Positions 8,031 to 17,879 of a stretch of 64,000 nt of DNA are shown here, in pieces (positions within the stretch are counted from its first letter, which is position 1; every line of letters starts with the position of its first letter). The translations under genes and the position numbers were made by a program. The stretch is taken from positions 1,889,786 through 1,953,785 of the forward strand of contig NZ_JAFIDJ010000001.1 in the NCBI RefSeq assembly GCF_017051705.1, read 5' to 3'. Origin of the DNA: Algoriphagus lutimaris. GTDB taxonomy: Bacteria; Bacteroidota; Bacteroidia; Cytophagales; Cyclobacteriaceae. Below the pieces are notes generated by a model, which was not told where the DNA came from, ran no database searches, and saw only the letters and a list, made by a program, of their open reading frames with translations.

Positions 8031-8945
8031 TTAGCTTGCTTCTATTTGCCAAATGGAAATTGTACGGTCATCAGATATGGATATTACCTGCCCTGAATAG
8101 GTACTCCAAAGTACTTTATTTATGGATGTGCCGTGCCCGGCATTTCTTGCTTTGTCTATTACTTTCAACAGTTTTTTCTCTTTGGCATCCCAAACTTTAA
8201 TGGATTTATCCATGGAGCAAGACACCAGAAAATTTCCGTCTTCTTTGAAAGATATATAATTAATGGCATACATATGTGCCACGATGGTCTCTTCTAATTG
8301 ATAATTTTCTGTATTCCAAAACTTCAGCCTAGCATCCCTAGCTCCACTGACAAGGCTGTTTTCATCTGGAGAATAAGAAAGCGCAAATACAGAGTTTTCG
8401 TGACCGATGAGGTTAGCAATGGGCTGGAAGTCATCCCTTAAATCCAGCACTTTGATGGTGTGATCACTAAGACCAATTGCCAAGTGCTTTTTGACCGGAG
8501 AAATCGTCATTACCCGAATACTCTTAGAACTGAGTTTAACCCGCTTTTTCAAAGACTGACTAGGAATATCAATGATGACCAAAATCCCGTCTCCTGTCCC
8601 TACATAGGCCTCATTTCCAAAAATCTTAATATCAAAAATCGCCTGATCAGTAAATTTCAATGACCATACTTCTTTATTTTCATTCAGATCGATGACATGA
8701 ATTCCCTCGAAGTTATGACCAATAAATAGCAAATTCCTCTCTTTATCTACCTCCATGGCATATACCGAATGCGGAAGTTTAGCGATCAACTTCCCGTCTT
8801 TTGGATGATCAAGGTCCCACTCTACGACCATGCCATCTCCAGCACCTGTATAAAAGAAACTCGGATCACTCCCTTCCGTCAAAGCATAAATACAGTCATT
8901 ATGCCCTGTCAGCGTTTGTAATTTATTTACTTGAATTTTTGACAT
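8031..8945 (-). CDS. WD40-repeat beta-propeller protein
   Basis: A 304-residue protein made of about seven WD40 blades. Examples are LTGHNDCIYALTEG at the N-terminus, LIGHENSVFALSYSPDE near residue 178 followed by ARLKFWNTE, and VSCSMDKSIKVWDAKE. No signal peptide or extra domain, so it is probably a cytosolic scaffold. No partner is evident, but its gene is 3 bases upstream of the DivIVA-like gene and may be co-expressed with it. Divergent from the phosphopantetheinyl transferase gene. Confidence 0.9.
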   Translation of the reverse strand: MSKIQVNKLQTLTGHNDCIYALTEGSDPSFFYTGAGDGMVVEWDLDHPKDGKLIAKLPHSVYAMEVDKERNLLFIGHNFEGIHVIDLNENKEVWSLKFTDQAIFDIKIFGNEAYVGTGDGILVIIDIPSQSLKKRVKLSSKSIRVMTISPVKKHLAIGLSDHTIKVLDLRDDFQPIANLIGHENSVFALSYSPDENSLVSGARDARLKFWNTENYQLEETIVAHMYAINYISFKEDGNFLVSCSMDKSIKVWDAKEKKLLKVIDKARNAGHGTSINKVLWSTYSGQVISISDDRTISIWQIEAS

Positions 8946-8981
8946 ATATTGGACGATGACTTAGCTGTGCCCTATTGGCCT

Positions 8982-9611
8982 ATGCAAACAAAAATAGAAA
9001 AAATTGACTCTTCATCGGCTTTAGCCATCAAGATTATTGAGACGCATGATGTAGATAGTTTAGATTTCCTGAGTTTTAGAGAAAAACTATCCTATGCTAA
9101 TATCTCCCACCCCGAAAAAAGGATGGAATGGGCTACTGCAAGAAGAGCCATTAAAGATGCGTTGGACACCTTGTATATTCCTTATCCCGGATTTTTTAAA
9201 GATGAACATGGCAAATCTCATTCAATGAATGGGAATGGATTTGTTTCCCTGTCTCATACTGAAGGGTTAGCAGGCGCTATTTTCCATCGAGATACTCCAG
9301 TAGGAATTGATATGGACCTCATCCGTGAAAAAATCCTCCGAATTGGGTTTCGGTTTCTTGATCCATTCGAACTGGACTTTCTGGAAAAAGATCCCTTACA
9401 TTATACCTTGGCTTGGTCAGCAAAAGAGTCTATTTTTAAATGTCAAGGCAGAAGGGGGGTCAGTTTTAGAGATAATATCCTCTTAGAACCATTTTCTCCG
9501 GATGCAACGGTCATTAAGGCCAAAATCAGAGAAACTGAATATTCTGATCACCATTACACGGTACATGCCCGAGTGATAAGTGATACCGTTTTAACTTATA
9601 CAATTTGGTAA
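8982..9611 (+). CDS. 4'-phosphopantetheinyl transferase superfamily protein
   Basis: About 209 residues. It belongs to the Sfp/AcpT superfamily, which moves phosphopantetheine from CoA to carrier proteins. The Mg-binding motif PVGIDMDLI and the second motif WSAKESIFKCQG (family WxxKEA/SxxK) are clear, and FVSLSHTEG precedes them. The open frame extends to TTG 8949, but ATG 8982 begins the conserved region and is preferred. The target carrier protein is unknown. The downstream redoxin gene starts 5 bases after its stop. Confidence 0.88.
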   Translation: MQTKIEKIDSSSALAIKIIETHDVDSLDFLSFREKLSYANISHPEKRMEWATARRAIKDALDTLYIPYPGFFKDEHGKSHSMNGNGFVSLSHTEGLAGAIFHRDTPVGIDMDLIREKILRIGFRFLDPFELDFLEKDPLHYTLAWSAKESIFKCQGRRGVSFRDNILLEPFSPDATVIKAKIRETEYSDHHYTVHARVISDTVLTYTIW

Positions 9612-9616
9612 CTACC

Positions 9617-10195
9617 ATGAAAAAATTTTACTCCATCCTATTTTTCCTTTACCTATCTATGGTATACGCTAAGGCACAGGACATAAACAGCCTTAGCTTA
9701 CAAGATGCGGTGACTGAAAAGCCTTTTTCACTTGAGAATGAAGTAAATCAAAAAGCTTTGGTTTTAATTTTTCACAGTACTTCCTGCCCCTTTGTCAAGA
9801 TGTATGAAGAAAGAATCATTACTATCCGAGCAAGGTATCAGAATCAAGGAATCGATTTTGCATTAGTAAATTCTGAACCAAACCCTGAAAACCAAAAAGC
9901 TTCTGATTTAAGGAAATATGTCGATGAGTCTGGATTAAACATGTCCTATTTAATGGATGTCAACCAAGATTGGATCAAATTCTTCCACATCACCAAAATC
10001 CCAGAGGTTGTAATTATCACGCCAAGTACCAATGGACTAATTACTGCTTATAGAGGTGCAATTGACAATAATGCACAAGCAGCTGGTTCAGTTACTGAAA
10101 AGTTTTTGGAAAGAGCCATCAATCAAATATTAAAAGGGGAACAACCTAGCCCCAAACAAGTTAGAGCTGTAGGATGTAATGTCAGAAGTTTCTAA
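9617..10195 (+). CDS. Exported thioredoxin-like (redoxin) protein
   Basis: About 192 residues with a signal peptide (core YSILFFLYLSMVYAKAQ) and a redoxin/AhpC-TSA-like thioredoxin fold. The active-site region reads HSTSCPFVKMYEERI, with one cysteine instead of CxxC. A second cysteine sits close to the C-terminus in AVGCNVR. This distribution is a recurring variant in exported Bacteroidota redoxins, and the two cysteines may form the redox pair (inference). It overlaps the convergent SirB1-like gene by 4 bases. ATG 9617 is chosen over TTG 9605 because the signal peptide starts there. Confidence 0.8.
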   Translation: MKKFYSILFFLYLSMVYAKAQDINSLSLQDAVTEKPFSLENEVNQKALVLIFHSTSCPFVKMYEERIITIRARYQNQGIDFALVNSEPNPENQKASDLRKYVDESGLNMSYLMDVNQDWIKFFHITKIPEVVIITPSTNGLITAYRGAIDNNAQAAGSVTEKFLERAINQILKGEQPSPKQVRAVGCNVRSF

Positions 10196-11034
10196 TCTGT
10201 GAGAATAGCAATCATTTCTTTCACCTCTTCCACTTTTTCCATCTCCCCCAACTTCTCAAACGAATTGCCGAGGTTTCTTAAGGTTCTCAATAAGATTTGG
10301 AGATAGGCACATGGTTCGAAGTACTCCTCTTTAGGCTCTAACTTCAGATGTTCCAAATAATTAAAAATATCCTGCTTACTAAAGATCAATCCCTTATTGA
10401 AAGCATTAATGTAAAATGTTAGATCTTTTGTTTTATAGGTCAAGACAAACAAATTGGGCAAATTCACTCCATAGATTGGAAGCCCTAATTTTTTTCCTAC
10501 CAATAAATAAATTGCACAAAGACTGAGTGGGTTTCCTCTTTTGGAATCCAATACTGAGGAAAGCATACTGTTGGCAGGAGAATGAAAATTCTTGGTGTTC
10601 GCTGTAAAACGGAGTGTATTAAATAAAACGTTGTTGATAGTCCTTATTTGATCATAGGGAGCTAAATCATTTTTAAATGCCGTCCAAACTTCAAAATAGA
10701 TCTGGTGCATTTCTGCATTCAGCTTTTCATATTCTAAGTCTGGGTACTGGTAGGTATTAATGATCCAGAGGCCTGTCAGCAAATCACGATCTTCAGATTC
10801 TTTCCAATCCTTTAATCTCTTTTTCAATAAGGAAAACTGAAGATCATGAACCAAATCCTCAATTTCCTTTTGAATTTCAGGATTGAAGCTTGTCTCCCAC
10901 TTTTCTTCCAGAAAAGGAATAATTTCAGTTCCCAATGAAATTATTCGATCTCTCACATGATTTCTTACTTCCAAATCTGTATCATCTAAAAGTGAAATCA
11001 AAGCGTTTAACTCTGCTGGAGTCAAGTTACTCAT
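10192..11034 (-). CDS. SirB1-like transglutaminase-like protein
   Basis: About 280 residues. The N-terminal 60 residues look like HEAT-type helices (LISLLDDTDLEVRNHVRDRI). The central part matches the SirB1/Transglut_core2 family, with MLSSVLDSKRGNPLSLCAIY around residue 165 and YGVNLPNLFVLTY after it. The family has a transglutaminase-like fold but no established activity. The frame opens at TTG 11040, and ATG 11034 is preferred. The 3' ends of this gene and the redoxin gene overlap by 4 bases. Confidence 0.8.
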   Translation of the reverse strand: MSNLTPAELNALISLLDDTDLEVRNHVRDRIISLGTEIIPFLEEKWETSFNPEIQKEIEDLVHDLQFSLLKKRLKDWKESEDRDLLTGLWIINTYQYPDLEYEKLNAEMHQIYFEVWTAFKNDLAPYDQIRTINNVLFNTLRFTANTKNFHSPANSMLSSVLDSKRGNPLSLCAIYLLVGKKLGLPIYGVNLPNLFVLTYKTKDLTFYINAFNKGLIFSKQDIFNYLEHLKLEPKEEYFEPCAYLQILLRTLRNLGNSFEKLGEMEKVEEVKEMIAILTD

Positions 11035-11085
11035 ATGCAAATGTCTTGAAAGAATGGATGTTGTAATAATTTAATGAAATTGTCT

Positions 11086-12714
11086 TTAAGTTTGAATAAC
11101 TCCTACATTAAATCTCTCTGAAATTGGTGCATGGTTGGCAGCTTCAATGCCCATACTAATAACTTTTCTGGTTTCTTGGGGATCAATCACACCATCCACC
11201 CAAAGTCTAGCCGCTGAATAATAAGGACTTAGCTCCTCATTATACTTTTCTATAATTTCTTGGAGCAAATTTTTCTCATCCTCTTCACTTATTTCCTGCC
11301 CTTTCTTTTTTAGAGAAGCCACTTTAATTTGTAATAGAGTTTTTGCTGCTGAAGCTCCTGACATGACCGCCATTTGGGCTGTGGGCCAAGAATAAATCAA
11401 ACGAGGATCGTAGGCTTTCCCGCACATGGCATAGTTGCCGGCTCCATAAGAATTTCCTAGAATGATGGTAAATTTTGGCACCACGGAGTTTGCCATGGCA
11501 TTAACCATTTTTGCACCATCCTTGATAATACCTCCGTGTTCTGCTTTACTTCCTACCATAAAACCACTAACATCCTGCAAGAATACCAAAGGGATTTTAC
11601 GTTGATTACAATTCATGATAAACCTTGCAGCTTTATCAGCAGAGTCGGAGTAAATCACCCCTCCCATCTGCATTTCCCCTTTAGCGGTTTTAACAATTTT
11701 GCGTTGGTTGGCTACGATTCCTACTGCCCATCCATCTATTCTAGCAGTTCCACAAATCAGTGTTTTCCCGTAATCCTTTTTATACTCATTGATTTCTCCA
11801 CCATCCACTAACCCAGAGATTACTTCCAGCATATCATATGGTTTCACACGTTCCAAAGGAAAAACTGAGAGAAGTTCCTCTTCTGATATACCAGGAACTT
11901 TTGGCTCTATCCGATCAAAACCAGCTTTAGGGTTCTCCCCTATTTTGTCAAAAATACCTCGAATCGCATCCAAACAATCCTGATCACTCTCATATTTATT
12001 ATCTGTGACACCGGAAATTTCACAATGTGTAGTAGCTCCTCCCAAGGTCTCATTATCCACGGATTCCCCAATGGCGGCCTTCACCAAATAAGACCCCGCC
12101 AGAAAAATGGAACCTGTTTTATCTACAATCATGGCTTCATCAGACATAATCGGTAAATAAGCCCCACCAGCTACACAGCTCCCCATAATTGCAGCAATTT
12201 GAACGATGCCCATGGCAGACATTTTAGCATTGTTTCTAAACTGCCTACCAAAATGTTCTTTATCAGGAAAAATCTCATTCTGCATGGGCAGAAAAACTCC
12301 CGCGCTGTCCACCAGGTAGATGATAGGGAGATGGTTCTCCATGGCAATTTCCTGAGCTCTTAAATTCTTTTTGGCGGTCATGGGAAACCAGGCTCCAGCC
12401 TTGACAGTGGCGTCATTAGCTACAATTACCACCATTCTTCCTTGAACATACCCTATTCCTGTAACCACACCTGCAGAAGGACATCCTCCCTCCTCTACAT
12501 ACATCCCATCTGCTGCAAAAGCTCCAACTTCCAAAAATTCAGAACCTGCATCAATCAAATAGTCAATTCTCTCTCGTGCTGTTAGCTTTCCTTTGGAATG
12601 TTCTTTCTCAATTCTTTTGGCACCTCCACCCAGTTTAACCTGTTCAGTTTTAGATTTTAATTGATCAAGTAGAGATTTAAAAGTAGGTGTTTCCATAGAG
12701 GTGTTTGACTTCAT
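11086..12714 (-). CDS. Acyl-CoA carboxylase beta (carboxyltransferase) subunit
   Basis: About 542 residues with both carboxyltransferase halves. The first has LTARERIDYLIDAGSEFLE and CVAGGAYLPIMSDE, and the second has GFMVGSKAEHGGIIKDGAKM and GNSYGAGNYAMCGKAYDPR. The carboxyltransferase transfers CO2 from biotin to an acyl-CoA. Overall it reads closest to methylcrotonyl-CoA carboxylase beta (leucine breakdown), but propionyl/acyl-CoA carboxylases are near relatives. No biotin-carboxylase partner is adjacent. The frame runs up to TTG 12759, and ATG 12714 is the best start (a further ATG is at 12696). A terminator hairpin separates it from the amidase. Confidence 0.88.
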   Translation of the reverse strand: MKSNTSMETPTFKSLLDQLKSKTEQVKLGGGAKRIEKEHSKGKLTARERIDYLIDAGSEFLEVGAFAADGMYVEEGGCPSAGVVTGIGYVQGRMVVIVANDATVKAGAWFPMTAKKNLRAQEIAMENHLPIIYLVDSAGVFLPMQNEIFPDKEHFGRQFRNNAKMSAMGIVQIAAIMGSCVAGGAYLPIMSDEAMIVDKTGSIFLAGSYLVKAAIGESVDNETLGGATTHCEISGVTDNKYESDQDCLDAIRGIFDKIGENPKAGFDRIEPKVPGISEEELLSVFPLERVKPYDMLEVISGLVDGGEINEYKKDYGKTLICGTARIDGWAVGIVANQRKIVKTAKGEMQMGGVIYSDSADKAARFIMNCNQRKIPLVFLQDVSGFMVGSKAEHGGIIKDGAKMVNAMANSVVPKFTIILGNSYGAGNYAMCGKAYDPRLIYSWPTAQMAVMSGASAAKTLLQIKVASLKKKGQEISEEDEKNLLQEIIEKYNEELSPYYSAARLWVDGVIDPQETRKVISMGIEAANHAPISERFNVGVIQT

Positions 12715-12782
12715 GATAAAATTTGGGTTTATAGTTTTAAAACTCAATTTTAAACTCAAGAGTTTGTTTGAATATAAACAAA

Positions 12783-12809
12783 AGCCCTTTTCCGAGTTGA
12801 AAAAGGGCT
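12783..12809 (-). terminator. Intrinsic terminator after the amidase gene
   Basis: Nine-base stem AGCCCTTTT / AAAAGGGCT (12783-12791 with 12801-12809) and a 9-base loop. Read on the minus strand it is followed by TTTTGTTT, as expected for termination of the amidase transcript before the carboxylase gene. Confidence 0.75.
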
Positions 12810-12833
12810 AAATGATTCTTGGAAAAGCAACTA

Positions 12834-13634
12834 TTAATTGCCTTCTATTCCTTCTTTATAATCACGGATAGATCTAAAAATAGCTGAAGCCATATATTCC
12901 TGACCTTTTTGACTCATCAAAAAACGCTCTTCTTCACTGTTGGATAAAAAACCAAGTTCGATCAACACACTAGGCATAGATGGAGTCCAAAGCACATAAA
13001 ACGGCCCTTGTTTAACTCCTCTACTTTTTCTTCCCACACGATTCTTAAATTGTGTTTCTACATGGTCAGCAAGCGTGACCGAATTCTCAAAATGTACTTT
13101 TGACAACAAATTAAAAGTCATGTAAGACTCTGGTGATTTTGGATCAAAACCCTCATAATTTTCCTCGTAGTTATCCTCTAAATAAATTACGGAGTTTTCT
13201 CTTTTCACAATATCAAAATTAGCATCAAAATGCTTCATCCCCATCACAAAGGTCTCAGTACCGTAAGCAGACCGGTTAGGAGCAGAATTGGAATGGATGG
13301 AAACAAATAAATCCGCTTTATTAATATTGGCTATAATAGGTCTTTCTTTTAATTCTGGAAAGCTATCATCTTTTCTCGTGTAGATAACTTCCACGTCTGG
13401 AAGGTATTCTTCTATATATTTACCTACTAATAGTGCGACAGCTAGATTAATATTCTTTTCTTTGGATCTTGAACCAAGATTCCCAGGGTCTTTACCACCG
13501 TGACCCGCATCGATAACAATCTTCTTCATGCGAAACGCTGGCATCATTGATTCGTTAGAAATGAATCCTCCGAAGACAAATGGGATTAGGATAATTAATG
13601 AGATAAGAATTTTTTTGCTTTTGGACCGTTCCAT
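12834..13634 (-). CDS. N-acetylmuramoyl-L-alanine amidase (AmiA/B/C type)
   Basis: About 266 residues: an N-terminal membrane anchor or signal sequence (KILISLIILIPFVFGGFI) then an Amidase_3 domain. Zinc and catalytic motifs are present: VIDAGHGGKDPG near residue 40, VSIHSNSAP near 108, and SVLIELGFLSNSEE near the C-terminus. The enzyme cleaves the amide between MurNAc and the stem peptide in the periplasm. The open frame extends further upstream, but that part is antisense to LptD and unlike the family, so ATG 13634 is preferred. That start codon shares the CATG palindrome with the divergent LptD start. Confidence 0.88.
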   Translation of the reverse strand: MERSKSKKILISLIILIPFVFGGFISNESMMPAFRMKKIVIDAGHGGKDPGNLGSRSKEKNINLAVALLVGKYIEEYLPDVEVIYTRKDDSFPELKERPIIANINKADLFVSIHSNSAPNRSAYGTETFVMGMKHFDANFDIVKRENSVIYLEDNYEENYEGFDPKSPESYMTFNLLSKVHFENSVTLADHVETQFKNRVGRKSRGVKQGPFYVLWTPSMPSVLIELGFLSNSEEERFLMSQKGQEYMASAIFRSIRDYKEGIEGN

Positions 13635-16428
13635 GAGGGCAATAGAATTAACTTTACGCGAAATTTTACACAAATTAAACAAAGCGCAATCAACTGTGCA
13701 GGGATTTAGACTCCTTTTATTATCACTATTCGGTTTATTGATTGCTCCAGAAATGGTAGCTGCACAACAACCTACGAGACAAACAGAGCGGAGGTTAGTG
13801 ATACCTGACACCCTGGCCTCACCCCTGTTGGATACGTTACCAGAGTCTAACCCTCCTGCATTAAACGACACTTTGCCATCTGATAGTTTGGCAAAAATTA
13901 TGCCCACTGGACCAATTACCTCAGATATTACTTATTATGCGGAAGATAGTATCGTATCTGACTTCACTGAAAACAAAGTTTACTTATATAATAAGGCTTG
14001 GTTTGAGTATGGACAAATGAAGCTTGAGGCAGATCTAATCGTTATAGATTGGAAAAACTCCATGCTTTACGCCTCAGGAGTCACGGATAGTTTAGGAAAT
14101 ATTACCGGCAATCCATTTTTTAAAGATGGTCCTAGCGTCTATGAAATCAGAAAGGAGATGCGCTATAATTTCGCCACTCAAAAGGCAATTATCAAGGACG
14201 TAGTAACTGAGCAACAAGACGGGGTTTTACGAGGAGAAACCATCAAAAAGACCGAGGACGGAAGCATCTACCTGAGTCACGGGTATTATACCACCTGTAA
14301 GTTAACAGAACCTCATTGGCATATCTCCTCCAACAAAATCAAATCCATACAGGGGAAGCAAGTGGTTTCGGGACCATTTAACCTATACTTCAATGGAATT
14401 CCAACGCCATTAGGATTGCCTTTCGGGATTATTCCTGACACGCCGGAAGAAAAAGCCTCTGGGATTGTGTTCCCTTCTTATGGAAGTGAACAAGTCAGAG
14501 GACTTTACCTCAGGGATTTTGGGTATTACTTTGCGATCAATGATTACATCCATGCTAGGTTTACCGGTGATATTTACTCCAAAGGAGGTTGGGGGGCAAA
14601 GTCTCAAGCTGTATATAAAAAGCGCTACCGATTTGGAGGAAGCTTTAATATTGATTTCCAAAAATTCGTCTCTCCCGAAACTGAATTAAATCCTGTCAAC
14701 TATAATACTTTTAGGGTCCAATGGAGTCATACACCTGAATCGAGAGGCAATAGTAGATTTTCTGCATCAGTTAACGCAGGAAGTACCAGCTACTTCAACA
14801 ATGTGATCAATCAGAATAATTTCCAAAATAACATTACTTCTGAGTTCACCTCTAATGTCGCCTATTCAAAAACTTTCACAGGCACACCTTTTTCCATGTC
14901 TGCCAATATGAGGCATTCCCAGAGTGTGACCACTGGGGAAGTGAGATTGGATCTCCCTTCTATTTCTGTCAATATGAATAGGCAGAACCCTTTTAGAAAT
15001 GTAAAATTTGAACCTTTAAAAACATTAAATATTGCCTGGAATTTTGCTTTACAAAACTCCATTACCAACCGGGTAGATCAATCTTTTGGCGTTCCAACTG
15101 ACTTATCTACCGGAACGGAACAAACTCAATACATTCCATTCAACCTGGCAAATGCAAGTCTTCTATTGGACAATGCCAGCAATGGAGCGAGAAGTACCAT
15201 TCCGATTTCCTCTAATTTCACCCTATTTAAATACTTTACAGGTACCGCATCCTTCAATTACCAGGAACTTTGGTACCTCAATAGAATCAATTATTACTAC
15301 AATGCATCTGAAGAACGTGTGGATAAAATCATTGAAGATGGCTTTAATAGAATAGGCACCTATAGTTCTTCTTTTGCCCTCAACACCAACGTTTATGGAT
15401 TCTTCAATTTCAAAGGAAATGGAAAAATCCAGACGATCAGACAGCACATCCAGCCTTCCATTGGGTTTAGCTTTAGACCTGACTTTTCAGATCCAAGATT
15501 TGGATACTACCAAGAGGTTCAAATAAATGAGGAAGGAGATACTCGGCTTTTATCCAGACATCAAGGTTTCATCTACGGAGGAGCCGCAGTAGGCGAGTCT
15601 AGGGCCATGACCTTTAACTTGAGAAATGTACTGGAGGCTAAAATCAGAACGGAATCAGATTCTGCAGAGGCAACTTCCAAAAAAATTCCCTTATTGGAGA
15701 CCCTCAACTTAAGCACAAGCTACAATTTCGCCGCTGATTCCTTTAACCTTGCACCCTTTAGTATAAGCGCCAGAACCAGCTTTTTTGAAAGGAAACTTTC
15801 TGTCAATATGAGTACCACCTTGGATCCTTATGCAACCCGTACTTTCCTGAGTAGTACTGGAGCAGAGACGATCAGACGGATCAATGAATTTGCCTGGAAA
15901 AATGGTCAGGGAATTGGTACAATTAGAAATGCTTCCTTGAATATGAATATGTCATTGAACCCTGGAGGGAATAAAACACCTGGAGAAGTAAGGGATGAAG
16001 TCACCTCTAATTTCATGCAGCAGGGAGGAGTACTCAATGAATTTGTGGAGAGCGAAATCAATCGAATTGTATCAGATCCAAGTCAATACATTGATTGGAA
16101 TATCCCTTGGAACTTGAGTTTTGGCTATAATTTGAGTTATAGCAAACAGACAACGGGGACCACCAATATCACCCAAGGAATGAATATGAATGGAGACTTT
16201 TCACTATCTGAAAAGTGGAAAATCAACTTCAACACAGGCATAGACTTACAAACACAAAAGATTACCCAGTCCATGATCGGTATTGCAAGGGATCTTCACT
16301 GTTGGCAAATGAATGTCAGTTGGATTCCATTTGGCCGATTTACTTCATACAATATTGATATTCGAGTGAAATCAAGCATCCTTCAGGACCTAAAAGTGTC
16401 CAGAAGAAGATCTTTCTTCGATAGATAA
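13633..16428 (+). CDS. lptD: LPS-assembly outer-membrane protein LptD-like
   Basis: About 931 residues. The N-terminal hydrophobic segment (RLLLLSLFGLLIAPEMVAAQ) is a signal peptide. An OstA-like beta-taco domain follows (around residues 95-300, with FTENKVYLYNKAWFEYG and LEADLIVIDW). The rest is a large outer-membrane barrel rich in alternating aromatic strands. It should insert lipopolysaccharide in the outer leaflet together with LptE, which is not seen here. ATG 13633 overlaps the amidase start codon on the opposite strand. Upstream in-frame codons lie antisense in the amidase gene and are unlikely to be used. It ends 20 bases from the convergent arginine deiminase. Confidence 0.88.
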   Translation: MRAIELTLREILHKLNKAQSTVQGFRLLLLSLFGLLIAPEMVAAQQPTRQTERRLVIPDTLASPLLDTLPESNPPALNDTLPSDSLAKIMPTGPITSDITYYAEDSIVSDFTENKVYLYNKAWFEYGQMKLEADLIVIDWKNSMLYASGVTDSLGNITGNPFFKDGPSVYEIRKEMRYNFATQKAIIKDVVTEQQDGVLRGETIKKTEDGSIYLSHGYYTTCKLTEPHWHISSNKIKSIQGKQVVSGPFNLYFNGIPTPLGLPFGIIPDTPEEKASGIVFPSYGSEQVRGLYLRDFGYYFAINDYIHARFTGDIYSKGGWGAKSQAVYKKRYRFGGSFNIDFQKFVSPETELNPVNYNTFRVQWSHTPESRGNSRFSASVNAGSTSYFNNVINQNNFQNNITSEFTSNVAYSKTFTGTPFSMSANMRHSQSVTTGEVRLDLPSISVNMNRQNPFRNVKFEPLKTLNIAWNFALQNSITNRVDQSFGVPTDLSTGTEQTQYIPFNLANASLLLDNASNGARSTIPISSNFTLFKYFTGTASFNYQELWYLNRINYYYNASEERVDKIIEDGFNRIGTYSSSFALNTNVYGFFNFKGNGKIQTIRQHIQPSIGFSFRPDFSDPRFGYYQEVQINEEGDTRLLSRHQGFIYGGAAVGESRAMTFNLRNVLEAKIRTESDSAEATSKKIPLLETLNLSTSYNFAADSFNLAPFSISARTSFFERKLSVNMSTTLDPYATRTFLSSTGAETIRRINEFAWKNGQGIGTIRNASLNMNMSLNPGGNKTPGEVRDEVTSNFMQQGGVLNEFVESEINRIVSDPSQYIDWNIPWNLSFGYNLSYSKQTTGTTNITQGMNMNGDFSLSEKWKINFNTGIDLQTQKITQSMIGIARDLHCWQMNVSWIPFGRFTSYNIDIRVKSSILQDLKVSRRRSFFDR

Positions 16429-16448
16429 CTTATCAAACAAGCAATCCC

Positions 16449-17663
16449 TTAAACTCTAGACCGACTTAGAGGCATAGTCATACATCTGGGTCCTCCAAGT
16501 CCTCTTGAAAGTTCGGAGGAAGGAATCTCCAATACATCCACTCCCAATTGTCTTAATGCCCGGTTGGTATGGATGTTTCTATTGTAAGAGATCACCCTTC
16601 TTGGTCCAATAGCAAATACATTCGCTCCATCAAACCACTGTTCTCGAAGTGAATAATCAGGATTCCCATCAGCTGTGTGGAGAATCTCCAAATGTTGAAT
16701 TTCACGCTCTAAGATGGTTAAGAGGGACTCATTCAACACCTCTCTTTTGATATGGACTTTATCGTCCTTTATTTCCTTCAATGTATAGCGGGAAGTCTGC
16801 AATACTGAGTTTAGTGCATCAGGATAAGTTAATACCAGGTTTTCATCCAATATGGTGAAGACTGTATCCAAATGCATGTAATTCCGCTTGTGAGGAAGAT
16901 GCACTTCGTAAACCCGTTCTACTGACCCTTCAGCCAACATGGCTTTGGCTGCATGGTAAATTGCTTTTTCATCGGTTCTCTCAGAATTCCCTATGGCCAC
17001 TGCTTTTCCGGATAAGACTATGATATCTCCTCCCTCAATACTTGGAGGATTATCATGCCCCTGAATAGGATACAATCGATTAACATTATCCTTAAAATCG
17101 GTATGGTTTTCAAATATTGTTCGCAATAAATCCGCTTCTCTTTGTCTCCCATCCATTTTCATACTAGAAAAAATAATTCCTCCAGGGGTTAAAGCCATAG
17201 GATCACGTTGAAAATACAAGTTGGGACATGGGGAAATCGCAAAGGCAGACTCCATCAATTCACCAGAGTTGAGATTGGGAATTTTCTTTCTTAATTCGTG
17301 AATTTTTAACCCAGCAGTCAAAATAGAGGCACATTCCGCAGTAGAAAATCTTTCCAAAATATCTTCCGCCAGATGAACCAAGCCTGACTTTTTCAAAGAC
17401 TCTCTCACCAACTTCAACAGGATATCCTCATCATATAATACACGGATCAATAACTCCCTCAATTGATACACCTGGGCCCCTGTGGACTCCTTAATTAAGT
17501 TGGAGAAAGCATCGTGTTCCTTTTGCAAGGCCTCTAAATAGGGAACATCCTCAAAAAGTAAGAACTCCTTATTGTAGGGCGTCAACCGATCAATTTCTTT
17601 TCCAGGTCTATGCATTAATACCGCTCGAAGAGTTCCAAATTCTGAGTTTATTCTAAGATTCAT
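16449..17663 (-). CDS. arcA: Arginine deiminase
   Basis: A 404-residue guanidine-modifying enzyme (L-arginine to citrulline and ammonia). Catalytic landmarks are all visible: YFQRDPMAL (substrate-binding Asp), SIEGGDII, the His in NYMHLDTVF, and the nucleophilic Cys in LGGPRCMTMPLSR at the C-terminus. Length matches ArcA. Neither ornithine carbamoyltransferase nor carbamate kinase is adjacent, so the ADI pathway is not clustered here. An upstream spacer of about 216 bases (17664-17879), A+T-rich, is shared with the divergent DUF4197 gene. Confidence 0.9.
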   Translation of the reverse strand: MNLRINSEFGTLRAVLMHRPGKEIDRLTPYNKEFLLFEDVPYLEALQKEHDAFSNLIKESTGAQVYQLRELLIRVLYDEDILLKLVRESLKKSGLVHLAEDILERFSTAECASILTAGLKIHELRKKIPNLNSGELMESAFAISPCPNLYFQRDPMALTPGGIIFSSMKMDGRQREADLLRTIFENHTDFKDNVNRLYPIQGHDNPPSIEGGDIIVLSGKAVAIGNSERTDEKAIYHAAKAMLAEGSVERVYEVHLPHKRNYMHLDTVFTILDENLVLTYPDALNSVLQTSRYTLKEIKDDKVHIKREVLNESLLTILEREIQHLEILHTADGNPDYSLREQWFDGANVFAIGPRRVISYNRNIHTNRALRQLGVDVLEIPSSELSRGLGGPRCMTMPLSRSRV

Positions 17664-17879
17664 CTATTTATCGATTTATTATCTATAATAGGTTTTTATT
17701 AATATTTTTCAAAAAAATAACTGTTTTTATAATAATCAATGAACCCAAACAAGCTTTTCATTAATTACCTAAAAATTAGTTTATAAAAAATCAACTACCA
17801 CTCAATCTACAATTTTATTGGTGAATCATTTCAGGTACTATTGTTGAATCGATTCTAAAAAAGAATAAAGACAAAAAGC

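Noticed and set aside
13635-13907. The 91-residue N-terminal extension of the amidase frame
   Set aside because: It is antisense to the start of LptD, lacks family similarity, and the signal/anchor sequence begins naturally at ATG 13634.
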